From Pseudomonas serboccidentalis (GTDB lineage Bacteria; Pseudomonadota; Gammaproteobacteria; Pseudomonadales; Pseudomonadaceae): 64,000 bases of DNA. The DNA is taken from assembly GCF_028830055.1 (NCBI RefSeq), contig NZ_CP101655.1, positions 5,215,483 through 5,279,482 on the forward strand. Direction: 5' to 3'. The notes below the pieces were generated by a model. The model ran no database searches. It was not told the origin of the DNA and saw only the letters and a program-made list of their open reading frames with translations. Both the position numbers and the translations under genes were made by a program. Below are positions 37,201 through 45,769 of the stretch, one piece after another; the first letter of the stretch is position 1; each line of letters begins with the position of its first letter.

Positions 37201-38121
37201 ATGCTCAAGCTCAAACGTATGCTGTTGATTGCTCCCACCGAAATGATCCGAACTCCGGCATTCGATCGAGCGCGGGCCCTGGCCGAGGCCACCGGTGCGG
37301 CGCTGCACATCGTGGCGTTCGACTATGTGCAGGCGTTGGCGGTGGCCGGCCTGTTCGACCACGACGCGATGGCCCAGGCCCGCGAAGGTTACTTGCAGGT
37401 GCATCGACACTGGCTGGAGCAGCAGGCACGGTTTCAGGCAGGCAGTGGCGTGCAGGTCACCAGCGAAGTGGTCTGGGCCCGGGCCACGCCGGCGCACATG
37501 CTTGAATACATCAATGACTATCGGGCTGATCTGGTGATCAAGGATGCCCATCATGTCCCGGCGCTGAATCGGGCGTTCCACCGACCGCTGGACTGGCTGC
37601 TGCTGCGCGACTGTCCGGCCCCCGTGCATCTGGTTATCGACGCCCGTCATCCGCTGCCGCTGACAATACTCGCGGCGGTTGATCTTTCGCATCTGGAAGA
37701 CCTGACCCAGGGCCTCAACGAACGCATCCTCGACCTGGCCGCAACGCTGGCAGGCGCATGCGGCGCGACCTTGCACATCCTCAACGTCAGTAACTGGTCG
37801 GTATTAGGCGATGCGGCGATGAGCGTGCCGACCCTGAGCCTGGATCACAGCCTGTGCGAGGCGATCAACGACACCCAGCAAGAGGCTTTTGATGCGCTGG
37901 CTGAACGCTATGACATTGCGATGCACTGTCGCCACCAATTGACCGGCATTCCGCATCTGGTGATCGAGCAGTTCGCCTCCCGGAGCCAGTGCGACCTGTT
38001 GGTGCTCGGCACTGCCTATCAGCGCGGGCTGGACGGCTTCATCGGCGCGACCGTGGAGAGTGTCCTGAACCGGGCACCGTGCAGCCTGATGATCGCCAAA
38101 CCGTTGCCGGCCCCCGAGTGA
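37201..38121 (+). CDS. tandem universal stress protein (UspA family)
   Basis: 306 residues, two Usp domains, opening MLKLKRMLLIAPTEMIRTPAF and closest to the copy at 33503 (shared HIVAFDYVQALAVAGLF-like segment). The second domain has LGTAYQRGLDGFIGATVESVL and ends SLMIAKP, the nucleotide-binding loop. The start at 37201 (ATG after GGCGAGGTCTGTG) was chosen because the upstream in-frame extension has no family match. Divergent from the Anr-like regulator gene. Confidence 0.92.
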   Translation: MLKLKRMLLIAPTEMIRTPAFDRARALAEATGAALHIVAFDYVQALAVAGLFDHDAMAQAREGYLQVHRHWLEQQARFQAGSGVQVTSEVVWARATPAHMLEYINDYRADLVIKDAHHVPALNRAFHRPLDWLLLRDCPAPVHLVIDARHPLPLTILAAVDLSHLEDLTQGLNERILDLAATLAGACGATLHILNVSNWSVLGDAAMSVPTLSLDHSLCEAINDTQQEAFDALAERYDIAMHCRHQLTGIPHLVIEQFASRSQCDLLVLGTAYQRGLDGFIGATVESVLNRAPCSLMIAKPLPAPE

Positions 38122-38180
38122 GCGGGGGCTTCAAGCGGGGTGGGGCGCCTGTGCCACTCGGCTTGATTGTCTGCTTTGAG

Positions 38181-38216
38181 TTGACAGTGAAACGCTTTTC
38201 AACGGATTTATCCGTT
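38181..38216 (+). promoter_or_regulatory. candidate promoter with inverted-repeat operator
   Basis: TTGACA (38181) looks like a -35 element. The inverted repeat AACGGAT-tt-ATCCGTT (38201-38216) falls where the -10 region would be, so a repressor bound there would block the promoter. 74 bp before the hydrolase start. The -10 itself is poor. Confidence 0.35.
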
Positions 38217-38289
38217 CAGGCTGTGTCCGTAATCTGTGCCCATGTTCAACGCAACCCCAACCACCACAACCAAGAAAAGGGATTCAAAC

Positions 38290-38922
38290 ATGAGCACTGC
38301 AACCTACAACCGCCTGAACAAAGACGACGCCGTAGTCCTGCTGGTCGACCACCAGACCGGTCTGATTTCTCTGGTTCAGGACTTCACGCCGAACGAATTC
38401 AAGAACAACGTACTGGCCCTGGCCGACCTGGCAAAATTCTTCAACTTGCCAACCATCCTCACCACCAGTTTTGAACAAGGCCCGAACGGCCCGCTGGTTC
38501 CGGAACTCAAGGAAATGTTCCCCGACGCGCCGTACATCGCCCGCCCAGGCCAGATCAACGCCTGGGACAACGAAGACTTCGTCAAGGCCATCAAGGCCAC
38601 CGGCCGCAAGCAGATCATCATTGCCGGCGTCGTGACTGATGTCTGCGTAGCATTCCCGACCCTGTCGGCGCTGGCGGAAGGCTTCGACGTGTTCGTCGTC
38701 ACCGACGCCTCCGGCACCTTCAACACCACCGTCCAGCAAGCCGCCTGGAACCGCATGACCCAGGCTGGTGCCCAGATGATGAACTGGTTCTCGGTGGCCT
38801 GTGAACTGCACCGCGACTGGCGCAACGACATCGAAGGGCTGGGCAACCTGCTGTCGCAGCGGATTCCCAACTATCGGAATCTGATGAACAGTTATTCGGC
38901 GATCACGGCGGCGCAGAAGTAA
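38290..38922 (+). CDS. ycaC: YcaC-like isochorismatase-family cysteine hydrolase
   Basis: 210 residues, very close in length and pattern to E. coli YcaC. Catalytic D20 (LLVDHQTGL) and nucleophile C119 (GVVTDVCVAFP) are present, with the family stretch VTDASGTFN and NWFSVACELHRDWRND. YcaC proteins form octamers; their natural substrate is unknown. GGGA lies 7 bases before the ATG at 38290. The codon usage is strongly biased to preferred codons (AAC, GAC, CTG), suggesting high expression. A clean terminator follows. Confidence 0.9.
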   Translation: MSTATYNRLNKDDAVVLLVDHQTGLISLVQDFTPNEFKNNVLALADLAKFFNLPTILTTSFEQGPNGPLVPELKEMFPDAPYIARPGQINAWDNEDFVKAIKATGRKQIIIAGVVTDVCVAFPTLSALAEGFDVFVVTDASGTFNTTVQQAAWNRMTQAGAQMMNWFSVACELHRDWRNDIEGLGNLLSQRIPNYRNLMNSYSAITAAQK

Positions 38923-38938
38923 GGGGTGTTGCCAGACT

Positions 38939-38973
38939 AAAAGCCTGCTTTGGAAAGCAGGCTTTTGTTTTTT
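38939..38973 (+). terminator. intrinsic terminator of the ycaC-like gene
   Basis: Twelve-base stem AAAAGCCTGCTT with exact inverse, loop TGGA, followed by GTTTTTT, 17 bp after the stop. Confidence 0.93.
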
Positions 38974-39119
38974 CGGTCATCAGTCTTCTGCAGGCTGGAG
39001 GCACAACTTAGCCTCAAGTAAACGACGGGAGAATACGGCTGAGGGCTCAATGGGCTACGATTTGTAAATTCTGTAGGGCTGCTGTAGCTCACCCTCAAAA
39101 TCGCCGAAAGGGACGAGCA

Positions 39120-39383
39120 TCATGCGTTTTGCGGATTTTGCGAACGCCTTTTTTCTTCCAGGTAGCGACCTTGAAGGGCCATGAATTCTGACTTATTCAG
39201 AACGCCCTTTCTTTTGAGATTGACGAGCAGTTGCCCAACGTCATCCAACTCGATGTCATCGCCCACCAGACGCGTGATGGTGACTGCCATATAGCTCAGA
39301 CCATCACGTTCAGCAGTAACCTGATGCGCTTTGGCGAGCTTGCGAACTTCAGTTGCGACGTTTTCAGTTGTTGATGCCTTCAT
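39120..39383 (-). CDS. small hypothetical protein, AT-rich gene
   Basis: 87 residues, charged and helical (KASTTENVATEVRKLAKAHQ start, GQLLVNLKRKGVLNKSEFMALQGRYLEEKRR end). No signal, membrane segment or cysteine. It looks like a small DNA- or protein-binding factor, but I recognise no family. The gene and its flanks (39000-39660) are noticeably more AT-rich than the neighbours, which suggests acquisition. No partner toxin gene is adjacent. Confidence 0.6.
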   Translation of the reverse strand: MKASTTENVATEVRKLAKAHQVTAERDGLSYMAVTITRLVGDDIELDDVGQLLVNLKRKGVLNKSEFMALQGRYLEEKRRSQNPQNA

Positions 39384-39655
39384 GTGGAAAGCCCTCGATC
39401 TTCTCCTTTTGATCCTAACACGGCGCCGGGCCTGTCAATTTTCAGCCAATGTTCGGTCTGCAAGAGCCAAGGAGTGCTACCTCACATGCACTCACGCTGA
39501 TCATCACCAGCGCTAAGCTAATGCAAAAAAGATATTTGTCCGTCGTTTTTAATATCGTTTAGTTTTGGCTCACAGACGAACCAAAGCATCAAACCGATAG
39601 ACCTCCCGATTGCCATGACGGCACACGCTGAATCGATCACAGGCTCTTCAGGTTT
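39384..39655. other. AT-rich intergenic region
   Basis: About 270 bp with short A- and T-runs (gcaaaaaagatatttgtc, gtttttaatatcgtttagttttgg). Nothing coding seen. It would hold the promoters of the 87-residue gene and of the oxygenase operon. Confidence 0.5.
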
Positions 39656-39675
39656 GATTCACACGGGAGTGAATC
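39656..39675 (+). promoter_or_regulatory. inverted repeat over the ribosome site of the oxygenase gene
   Basis: GATTCAC-acggga-GTGAATC, 7-base arms, ends directly before the ATG at 39676. The ribosome site GGGAG lies in the loop and first stem base. It could be an mRNA hairpin controlling translation or an operator. Confidence 0.5.
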
Positions 39676-40728
39676 ATGCCGCACGCACCAGTCATCAACA
39701 CGCTGCCTATTCTTGATCTTTCGCTGCTCGACGGCTCGGCGCAGCAGCGCCGGCAATTTCTCGAAGACCTGCGCCATGCTGCTCGGGATGTCGGGTTCTT
39801 TTACCTGACCGGGCATGGCATCGACAGTGGCTTGCTGGCGCAGGTCCAGGATCAGGCGCGGCAGTTCTTTGCCTTGCCGGACGGCGATAAAAGCGCTGTC
39901 GGCATGATCAATTCGCCGCACTTTCGCGGTTACAACCGTGCCGCTTCCGAGATCACTCGCGGTCAGCCTGATCTGCGCGAGCAGTTTGATCTGGGGGCCG
40001 AGCGCGAGGCGTTGCCGTTGCTGACGGACAGCCCGCTGTGGGCGCAGTTGCAGGGACCCAACCAATGGCCGCAGGCCTTGCCGCCACTCAAGCCGTTGCT
40101 GCTCGACTGGCAGCAGGCGATGACGCGTATGTCGTTGCGCCTGTTGCGGGCGTTTGCCGAGGCGCTGTCGTTGCCGGCCGATGCCTTTGACCGGTTGTAC
40201 GGCGACAAGCCCAACGAGCACATCAAGCTGATGCGCTATCCGGGGCAGTCGAGCGCGGCCAGTCATCAGGGCGTCGGCGCGCACAAGGATTCGGGGTTCC
40301 TCAGCTTTCTGCTGCAAGACCAGCAGGCGGGGTTGCAAGTGGAGGTCGAGGAGGGGTGCTGGATCGATGCGCTGCCCCGCGACAACACGCTAGTGGTGAA
40401 CATTGGCGAACTGCTGGAGCTGGCCACCAACGGCTATTTGCGCGCCACCGTGCATCGCGTGGTGTCGCCGCCCGAAGGCAGCGAGCGGCTGTCCATCGCG
40501 TTTTTCCTCGGCGCGCAACTCGACGCCGTGGTGCCGCTGTATCCGTTGCCGACCGTGCTGTTGCGCGAAGCACGTGGCCCGGCGAGTGATCCGCTCAATC
40601 CGCTGTTTCGCGATGTCGGCTGGAACTACCTCAAGGGTCGGTTGCGTTCGCACCCCGACGTCGCCCGGCGCTTTTATGCCGACGCGCTGATTCCCGCAGC
40701 ACCGCTTCGCAAGACCGCCAACGCCTGA
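39676..40728 (+). CDS. isopenicillin N synthase-like 2-oxoglutarate/Fe(II) oxygenase
   Basis: 350 residues. The N-terminal DIOX_N region (NTLPILDLSLL, RDVGFFYLTGHGI) precedes the jelly-roll core with iron ligands H203, D205 (GAHKDSGFLS) and H260 (ATVHRV), and the 2-oxoglutarate-binding R271-x-S273 (ERLSIAFF). Substrate unknown. The gene is the first of a run with a MetQNI-like transporter, so oxidation of a sulfur compound or amino acid derivative imported by that transporter is a reasonable guess, not shown. An inverted repeat covers its ribosome site. Confidence 0.87.
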   Translation: MPHAPVINTLPILDLSLLDGSAQQRRQFLEDLRHAARDVGFFYLTGHGIDSGLLAQVQDQARQFFALPDGDKSAVGMINSPHFRGYNRAASEITRGQPDLREQFDLGAEREALPLLTDSPLWAQLQGPNQWPQALPPLKPLLLDWQQAMTRMSLRLLRAFAEALSLPADAFDRLYGDKPNEHIKLMRYPGQSSAASHQGVGAHKDSGFLSFLLQDQQAGLQVEVEEGCWIDALPRDNTLVVNIGELLELATNGYLRATVHRVVSPPEGSERLSIAFFLGAQLDAVVPLYPLPTVLLREARGPASDPLNPLFRDVGWNYLKGRLRSHPDVARRFYADALIPAAPLRKTANA

Positions 40729-40755
40729 TTCATCACTCGCTCAAGGACTCCGCAC

Positions 40756-41565
40756 ATGTTGAAAAAAGCAGGTTTGACGCTGGCCGTGCTCGGCGCGCTG
40801 GTGACTTCGTTCGGCGCTCAGGCACTGGAGCCGTTGCGGGTGGCCGCTGACCCGGTGCCCCACGCGCAGATTCTGGCCTACATTCAGACAATCGATCCGC
40901 AACTCAACCTCAAGGTCATCGAGATCCCCAACGGCGTGAACTCCAACGAGCTGCTGGTGCACGGCGATGTCGATGCCAATTACTTCCAGCATCTGCCGTA
41001 TCTGAAATCCCAGGAGCAAGCGCTCGGGCAAAAACTCGCGGTGGCTGCCACGGTGCATATCGAGCCGCTGGGGATTTATTCGCATCGGCACAAAAGCTTC
41101 GCCGAGGTGCCGGAAAAAGGCACTGTCGCCGTGCCGAACAACGTCACCAACCTGAGCCGTGCGCTGTACCTGTTGCAGGACAACGGGCTGATCAAACTCA
41201 AGCCCGGTTTCAACGATCCGGCGGCTGATCAGGCCACGCCCAAGGACATCGCCGAGAACCCGAAACAGCTGAAGATCCTCGAAATCGAATCGCCGCAGAT
41301 TCCCCGGGCGCTGGACGATGTCGACCTCGCTGTGATCAACGGCAATTACGCGCTGGAAGCCGGGCTGGTGCCGGCCAGGGATGCGCTGGGGCTGGAGAAA
41401 GCCGAGCACAATCCGTACGCCAACATTCTGGTGACCACGCCGACGTTGCAGAACGATCCACGGATCGCGCAACTGGCCAAGGACCTGACATCGCCGCAAG
41501 TGGCGAAATACATCACCGATAACTTCAATGGCTCGGTGATTCCAGTGGTGGATGCCAAGCCATGA
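40756..41565 (+). CDS. metQ: MetQ/NlpA-family ABC transporter substrate-binding protein
   Basis: 269 residues, signal peptide of about 23 residues ([23 protein letters not shown]), no lipobox cysteine, so it is a soluble periplasmic binding protein and not a lipoprotein like E. coli MetQ. The NlpA-family pattern [14 protein letters not shown]...[10 protein letters not shown] is clear. Family ligands are methionine and related compounds. It precedes matching ATPase and permease genes with overlapping ends, and follows an oxygenase gene by 27 bp. Confidence 0.9.
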   Translation: MLKKAGLTLAVLGALVTSFGAQALEPLRVAADPVPHAQILAYIQTIDPQLNLKVIEIPNGVNSNELLVHGDVDANYFQHLPYLKSQEQALGQKLAVAATVHIEPLGIYSHRHKSFAEVPEKGTVAVPNNVTNLSRALYLLQDNGLIKLKPGFNDPAADQATPKDIAENPKQLKILEIESPQIPRALDDVDLAVINGNYALEAGLVPARDALGLEKAEHNPYANILVTTPTLQNDPRIAQLAKDLTSPQVAKYITDNFNGSVIPVVDAKP

Positions 41566-42362
41566 TCGTCGTCGAGCAGTTGAGCAAAACGTATCCGTCG
41601 GCCGCTGCACCGGCGCTCGATCAGGTGTCGCTGAGCATTCCCGATGGCGCGATCTACGGCATTCTCGGGCGTAGCGGTGCGGGCAAATCGACCCTGTTGC
41701 GTTGCCTCAACCTGCTCGAACGCCCGGACAGCGGGCGTATCCTGATCGACGGCGTAGACCTGCTGACGCTCTCTGCCAGCGACCTGCGCCGCCAGCGTCA
41801 GCGCATCGGCATGATTTTCCAGGGCTTCAACCTGCTGCATTCGCGCACCGTGTTCGACAACATCGCCGTGCCGCTGGAGATCGCCAAGGTCGGCAAACCG
41901 TGGCGCCATGTGCGCGTGCGCGAACTGCTGGAGCTGGTCGGTTTGAGTGACAAGGCGCAAGCCTTTCCCTCGCAGTTGTCCGGTGGCCAGAAACAGCGGG
42001 TGGGGATTGCCCGCGCCCTGGCAGCCGAGCCGGCGTATCTGCTGTCGGACGAGGCCACCAGCGCGCTGGACCCGGAAACCACGGCGTCGATTCTCGAACT
42101 GCTGCGCGACATCAATCGGCAACTGGGCCTGACCATCGTGCTGATCACCCATGAGCTGGACGTGGTCAAGTCGATCTGTGATCACGCCGCGTCCATGGCC
42201 GGCGGCCGGTTGGTCGAGGCCGGGCCGGTGCCGCGCCTGCTGGCGGATCCGCAGTCGCGGCTGGGTGCCTCGCTGCGTCCGACTTGCGGTCTGCCACTGG
42301 GGCATGCCGCGCCGGGGCTGAGTTTTCTCAAGCAATACGGCGTACGGGCGGCCCAGTCATGA
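41562..42362 (+). CDS. metN: MetN-like ABC transporter ATPase, short form
   Basis: 266-residue ABC ATPase. Walker [10 protein letters not shown] (36-44), signature LSGGQKQR (139-146) and Walker B YLLSDE (159-164) are intact. MetN proteins are usually about 335-345 residues with a C-terminal NIL regulatory domain that lets methionine inhibit the transporter; that domain is almost entirely missing here, so feedback inhibition is probably absent. The start overlaps the metQ stop (ATGA) and the stop overlaps the permease start. Confidence 0.9.
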   Translation: MIVVEQLSKTYPSAAAPALDQVSLSIPDGAIYGILGRSGAGKSTLLRCLNLLERPDSGRILIDGVDLLTLSASDLRRQRQRIGMIFQGFNLLHSRTVFDNIAVPLEIAKVGKPWRHVRVRELLELVGLSDKAQAFPSQLSGGQKQRVGIARALAAEPAYLLSDEATSALDPETTASILELLRDINRQLGLTIVLITHELDVVKSICDHAASMAGGRLVEAGPVPRLLADPQSRLGASLRPTCGLPLGHAAPGLSFLKQYGVRAAQS

Positions 42363-43030
42363 ACCGCACGATCAACTGGGATGAAATCCTGCAACTGGTG
42401 TTCAACGCCACCGGCGAAACCCTGTACATGGTATTGCTCGCGGGGCTGTTCACGCTGCTGATCGGTTTGCCGCTGGGGGTGTTGCTGTTTGTCAGCCGGC
42501 GCGACGGACTGTGGCCGATGCCGCGGCTGAATGCGGCGTTGGGTTCGCTGGTCAATCTGGGGCGCTCGCTGCCGTTCGTGGTGATGCTGATCGCGTTGAT
42601 TCCACTGACCCGTCTGGTGGTCGGCACGACGCTGGGCAGCACGGCGGCGGTGGTGCCGATCACCATTGGCGCGTTTCCGTTTTTTGCGCGGATCGTCGAG
42701 AACGCGCTGGACGAAGTCGACAAGGGCCGGATCGAAGCGATCCTCGCCATGGGCGGCGACATCCGCCACGTGATTTTCAAGGTTTTGCTGCCCGAAGCGC
42801 TGCCGGCCTTGCTGGCGGGGATCACCCTGACGCTGGTGATGCTGATCGGTTTTTCCTCTATGGCCGGCGTCATCGGCGGTGGCGGGCTGGGTGATCTGGC
42901 GATCCGTTATGGCTATCAGCGTTTCAACAATGAAGTGATGGTCGCCACCGTGGTGGTGCTGGTCATCCTCGTGCAGGGCGTGCAAAGCCTGGGCGACCGG
43001 CTGGTGCGTTCGCTGGCCCATCGGCGTTAA
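42359..43030 (+). CDS. metI: MetI-like ABC transporter permease
   Basis: 223 residues, five or six membrane helices with the permease EAA-like loop ([24 protein letters not shown]). It begins [29 protein letters not shown], typical of MetI. Start at 42359 overlaps the ATPase stop as ATGA; an upstream in-frame extension is a shadow of the ATPase gene. Forms the importer with the two preceding genes. Confidence 0.92.
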   Translation: MNRTINWDEILQLVFNATGETLYMVLLAGLFTLLIGLPLGVLLFVSRRDGLWPMPRLNAALGSLVNLGRSLPFVVMLIALIPLTRLVVGTTLGSTAAVVPITIGAFPFFARIVENALDEVDKGRIEAILAMGGDIRHVIFKVLLPEALPALLAGITLTLVMLIGFSSMAGVIGGGGLGDLAIRYGYQRFNNEVMVATVVVLVILVQGVQSLGDRLVRSLAHRR

Positions 43031-43073
43031 GGAACTCTATGAGTGTGGCGGTGGTTTCCAGCTAACGTCTCGC

Positions 43074-43985
43074 TCAGCGCCCCTCATGCTGCTTGCGATA
43101 CGCCCCCGGTTGCACCCCCACCGACTTGGCAAACGCCCGGGTAAACGCGGCAATCGACTGATAGCCCACCGCCGCGCATACCTGTTCCACCGTGTGGTTG
43201 GCGCGCAGCAACTGGCAGGCGTGGCGGATGCGCAGGGCCAGCAACACTTGCCCCGGCGACTGCCCGGCCAGTTCATTGAAACGCTTGAAAAACGCCGAGC
43301 GCGACAGGCCGATGCTCGCCGCCATGCTCTCCAGTGACCACGGCAATTGCGGCTGCTCGATCAACTGATCCAGCAACGGCGCGAACTGCGGATTACGCGC
43401 CAGTGCCACGAGGCCGCCGAGGCTTTGGTTGTCGGCCATTTGCTGGCGCAGCACGTAAAGAAACAGCAGATGACTCAAGCGCTCGAGCAGCGCCGAGGAG
43501 GGCGCCGGCAGGCGTTCGCATTCTTGCAGGATCAGTTCGAACAAGGCCCGCGCCGCATTGGAGCCCGGGTCGCCGGCGCGCAGGATGATCCAGTCCGGCA
43601 GGCCTTCGATGATCAGCGATGACAACCCGGATTTGAAATGAAAGAAGCCGCAAACCAGCCCGACACCGTCCTGCGCCTGACTGTCGAGCGCGGTCATCGC
43701 CATGCGTGGCAGCGTCTGGGCGATGGCTGAATTGTCCGTGTTGGAGAGCCGGTAATTCAGGTCCCGCAGCAGGAACACCGCATCGCCGCTATCCAGGCGC
43801 AAGGCCGCTGGATGACCTTCGATATGCAGCCAGCAATGGCCCTGCACGATCAGGTGAAAACTTGCGCGCGCCAGCCCGTGCGTGCTGGCGTGCCAGCCAC
43901 CGCAATAGCGGCCGACGTGGAACAGGTTGGCGTCGAGTTCGAGGCATTCTAATAACCAATCAACCAGTGGGCTGGACGAAATCAT
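43074..43985 (-). CDS. AraC-family transcriptional regulator
   Basis: 303 residues. The N-terminal 190 residues include a cupin-like AraC_binding domain (FHLIVQGHCWLHIEGHPAALRLDSGDAVFLLRD) and the C-terminal 100 hold the two helix-turn-helix units (MAASIGLSRSAFFKRFNELAGQSP; VEQVCAAVGYQSIAAFTRAFAKSVGVQPGAYRK). Divergent from the following carboxymuconolactone-like gene, which it probably controls. Closest known relatives control catabolic or siderophore-type genes; the ligand is unknown. Confidence 0.9.
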   Translation of the reverse strand: MISSSPLVDWLLECLELDANLFHVGRYCGGWHASTHGLARASFHLIVQGHCWLHIEGHPAALRLDSGDAVFLLRDLNYRLSNTDNSAIAQTLPRMAMTALDSQAQDGVGLVCGFFHFKSGLSSLIIEGLPDWIILRAGDPGSNAARALFELILQECERLPAPSSALLERLSHLLFLYVLRQQMADNQSLGGLVALARNPQFAPLLDQLIEQPQLPWSLESMAASIGLSRSAFFKRFNELAGQSPGQVLLALRIRHACQLLRANHTVEQVCAAVGYQSIAAFTRAFAKSVGVQPGAYRKQHEGR

Positions 43986-44088
43986 CTAATGGAAACACTC
44001 AGGAGCAAGTAATCGCTACTTTAGAATATGGATCGGAATTTTTATAACCAACAGACTTGCCGGACACTCATCAGCAGGAGTCTGCACC

Positions 44089-44634
44089 ATGTCGCGAGTC
44101 ACCTTACACACCCTGCAAAGCGCACCCGAAGCGGCCCGGCCGTTCCTCGAAAATGCGCAGAAAAATTCCGGGTTCATCCCCAACCTGCTGGCCGTGCTGG
44201 CCAACGCCCCGGCCGCGCTGGAAACCTACGTTACGGTATCGGCGCTCAATGGCAAAGCCGAACTCAGCCTCGCCGAGCGTGAAGTGGTGCAACTGATTGC
44301 CGCCACCCACCATGGTTGCGATTTCTGTGTCGCAGGTCATACCGCCGTCGCGCTGAATAAGGCAAAACTGCCGCCGCAAGTGGTCAGTGCGCTGCGTGAG
44401 AAAGCCACCGTGCCCGTGGAAAAACTGGAAACGTTGGCCGCGTTTGCCCGCGAAGTGATTGCCACCCGGGGCAAGGTCAGCGATCAGACCTTCATTGAAT
44501 TCAAAGCCGCCGGCTACACCGAAGGCAATGCGCTGGAAGTGATCCTTGGTGTCAGCCTGGCGACCCTGTGCAACTTCGCCAACGTGTTCGCCGACACGCC
44601 GCTCAACCCCGAGCTGGCGCCGTATCGCGCGTAA
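44089..44634 (+). CDS. AhpD/carboxymuconolactone decarboxylase-family protein
   Basis: 181 residues, all-helical fold. The redox motif is HHGCDFCVAGH (C77, C80, H84) with an upstream glutamate, the AhpD E-x(11)-C-x2-C-x3-H arrangement. That pattern points to alkylhydroperoxidase-type thiol chemistry and away from lactone decarboxylation. It lies between a divergent AraC regulator and a flavoprotein gene on the same strand, possibly one transcription unit. Confidence 0.88.
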   Translation: MSRVTLHTLQSAPEAARPFLENAQKNSGFIPNLLAVLANAPAALETYVTVSALNGKAELSLAEREVVQLIAATHHGCDFCVAGHTAVALNKAKLPPQVVSALREKATVPVEKLETLAAFAREVIATRGKVSDQTFIEFKAAGYTEGNALEVILGVSLATLCNFANVFADTPLNPELAPYRA

Positions 44635-44698
44635 TCGGCCAGCGCTTCAGGCAGCATCGTCTATGGTTGATGCGGCTGCGTACAAGGAGAGAAACGAC

Positions 44699-45769
44699 AT
44701 GCTCAATCCGGCATTGATTCAATGGCTGGAACACAACGCCCAGGCCCTGGATGCGGGCGACGGCGATCCGCAGCAGGTGCTGACGCAACTGGCGCGGGCC
44801 GAGGTGCTGCGCGTCGGTATCAGCCCGGCACTGGGCGGCAGCGGTGGTCACGTCAGTGATGCCGTGGAAACCCTGGCCGCCGTCGCCAGCCATTCATTGG
44901 CCGCAGCGTTTGTGTTCTGGGGCCAGCGCGCCTTTATCGAATACTTGCTGCACAGCCCCAACACTGCGCTGCGAGACAAATTGCTGCCGTCGTTGCTCAG
45001 CGGTGAACTGGCCGGGGCCACCGGTTTGTCCAACGCGATGAAGTTTCTGTCCGGCATCGAAGCGCTGCAAGTGCGCGCGGCCAACGCCGCTGACGGCTGG
45101 ACCTTGAAGGGGCGCCTGCACTGGGTGACCAATCTGCGCCAAAGCGGTTTCGTCGTGGCGGCGGCGATCGAGCACGAGGAGGGCGGTTCGCCGTTCGTGC
45201 TGGCGATCCCGGATGACGCTGCCGGCGTGCAACGTTCCGCTGATCTGCAACTGATGGGGCTGCAATCGAGCAACACCGCGGCCATCGATTTCGCGCACGT
45301 GGCGGTTGGTCGCGAATGGCTGCTGCATGAGGATGCGCGCAAGTTTCTGCCGGCGGTGCGCCCGGCGTTTCTTGGCTTGCAGTGCGGCATGGCGATCGGT
45401 CTGGCGCGCCGTGCGCTGGCAGAGGTCGAAGGGCATTTGCAGGACGGCCGCTCGATCCTGCTGGAGCCGCTGCATGAGCAACGCGAGCAACTGGCGCAGA
45501 CCGTCAGCGAGCTCAAACAAGGCCTGCACGATGGGCGTTTTCTGACCCAACCGGGCGCCTTGTTTCAGATCCGCATTGCGCTGGCCGAATCCGCCGCCAG
45601 TGCCGTGCAATTGGAACTGCAGGCCAGCGGCGGCAGGGCTTATCTGACCGAGCACGGCAGTGGCTTCGCCCGGCGCTGGCGCGAGTCGGCGTTCGTGCCG
45701 ATTGTCACCCCGAGTCTGGTGCAACTGCGCGCCGAATTGCAGCGGCAGAAACGGGAAGCGACGGCATGA
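44699..45769 (+). CDS. acyl-CoA dehydrogenase-like flavoprotein
   Basis: 356 residues with acyl-CoA dehydrogenase fold: N-terminal helical part, a beta middle (GWTLKGRLHWVTNLRQSGFVV) and C-terminal helices (GLQCGMAIGLARRALAEVE). The usual catalytic glutamate is not evident, which fits the SfnB/DszC subgroup of flavin-dependent sulfur-acquisition enzymes and not beta-oxidation enzymes. Its gene overlaps (ATGA) a nitrate/sulfonate-type ABC ATPase gene, consistent with sulfur scavenging. I chose the ATG at 44699 after AAGGAGA; 44663 is an upstream option. Confidence 0.78.
   Translation: MLNPALIQWLEHNAQALDAGDGDPQQVLTQLARAEVLRVGISPALGGSGGHVSDAVETLAAVASHSLAAAFVFWGQRAFIEYLLHSPNTALRDKLLPSLLSGELAGATGLSNAMKFLSGIEALQVRAANAADGWTLKGRLHWVTNLRQSGFVVAAAIEHEEGGSPFVLAIPDDAAGVQRSADLQLMGLQSSNTAAIDFAHVAVGREWLLHEDARKFLPAVRPAFLGLQCGMAIGLARRALAEVEGHLQDGRSILLEPLHEQREQLAQTVSELKQGLHDGRFLTQPGALFQIRIALAESAASAVQLELQASGGRAYLTEHGSGFARRWRESAFVPIVTPSLVQLRAELQRQKREATA

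Noticed and set aside
39120-39383. Toxin-antitoxin pair
   Set aside because: The 87-residue protein resembles a small regulator in size, but there is no adjacent second gene with overlap or antitoxin/toxin motif.
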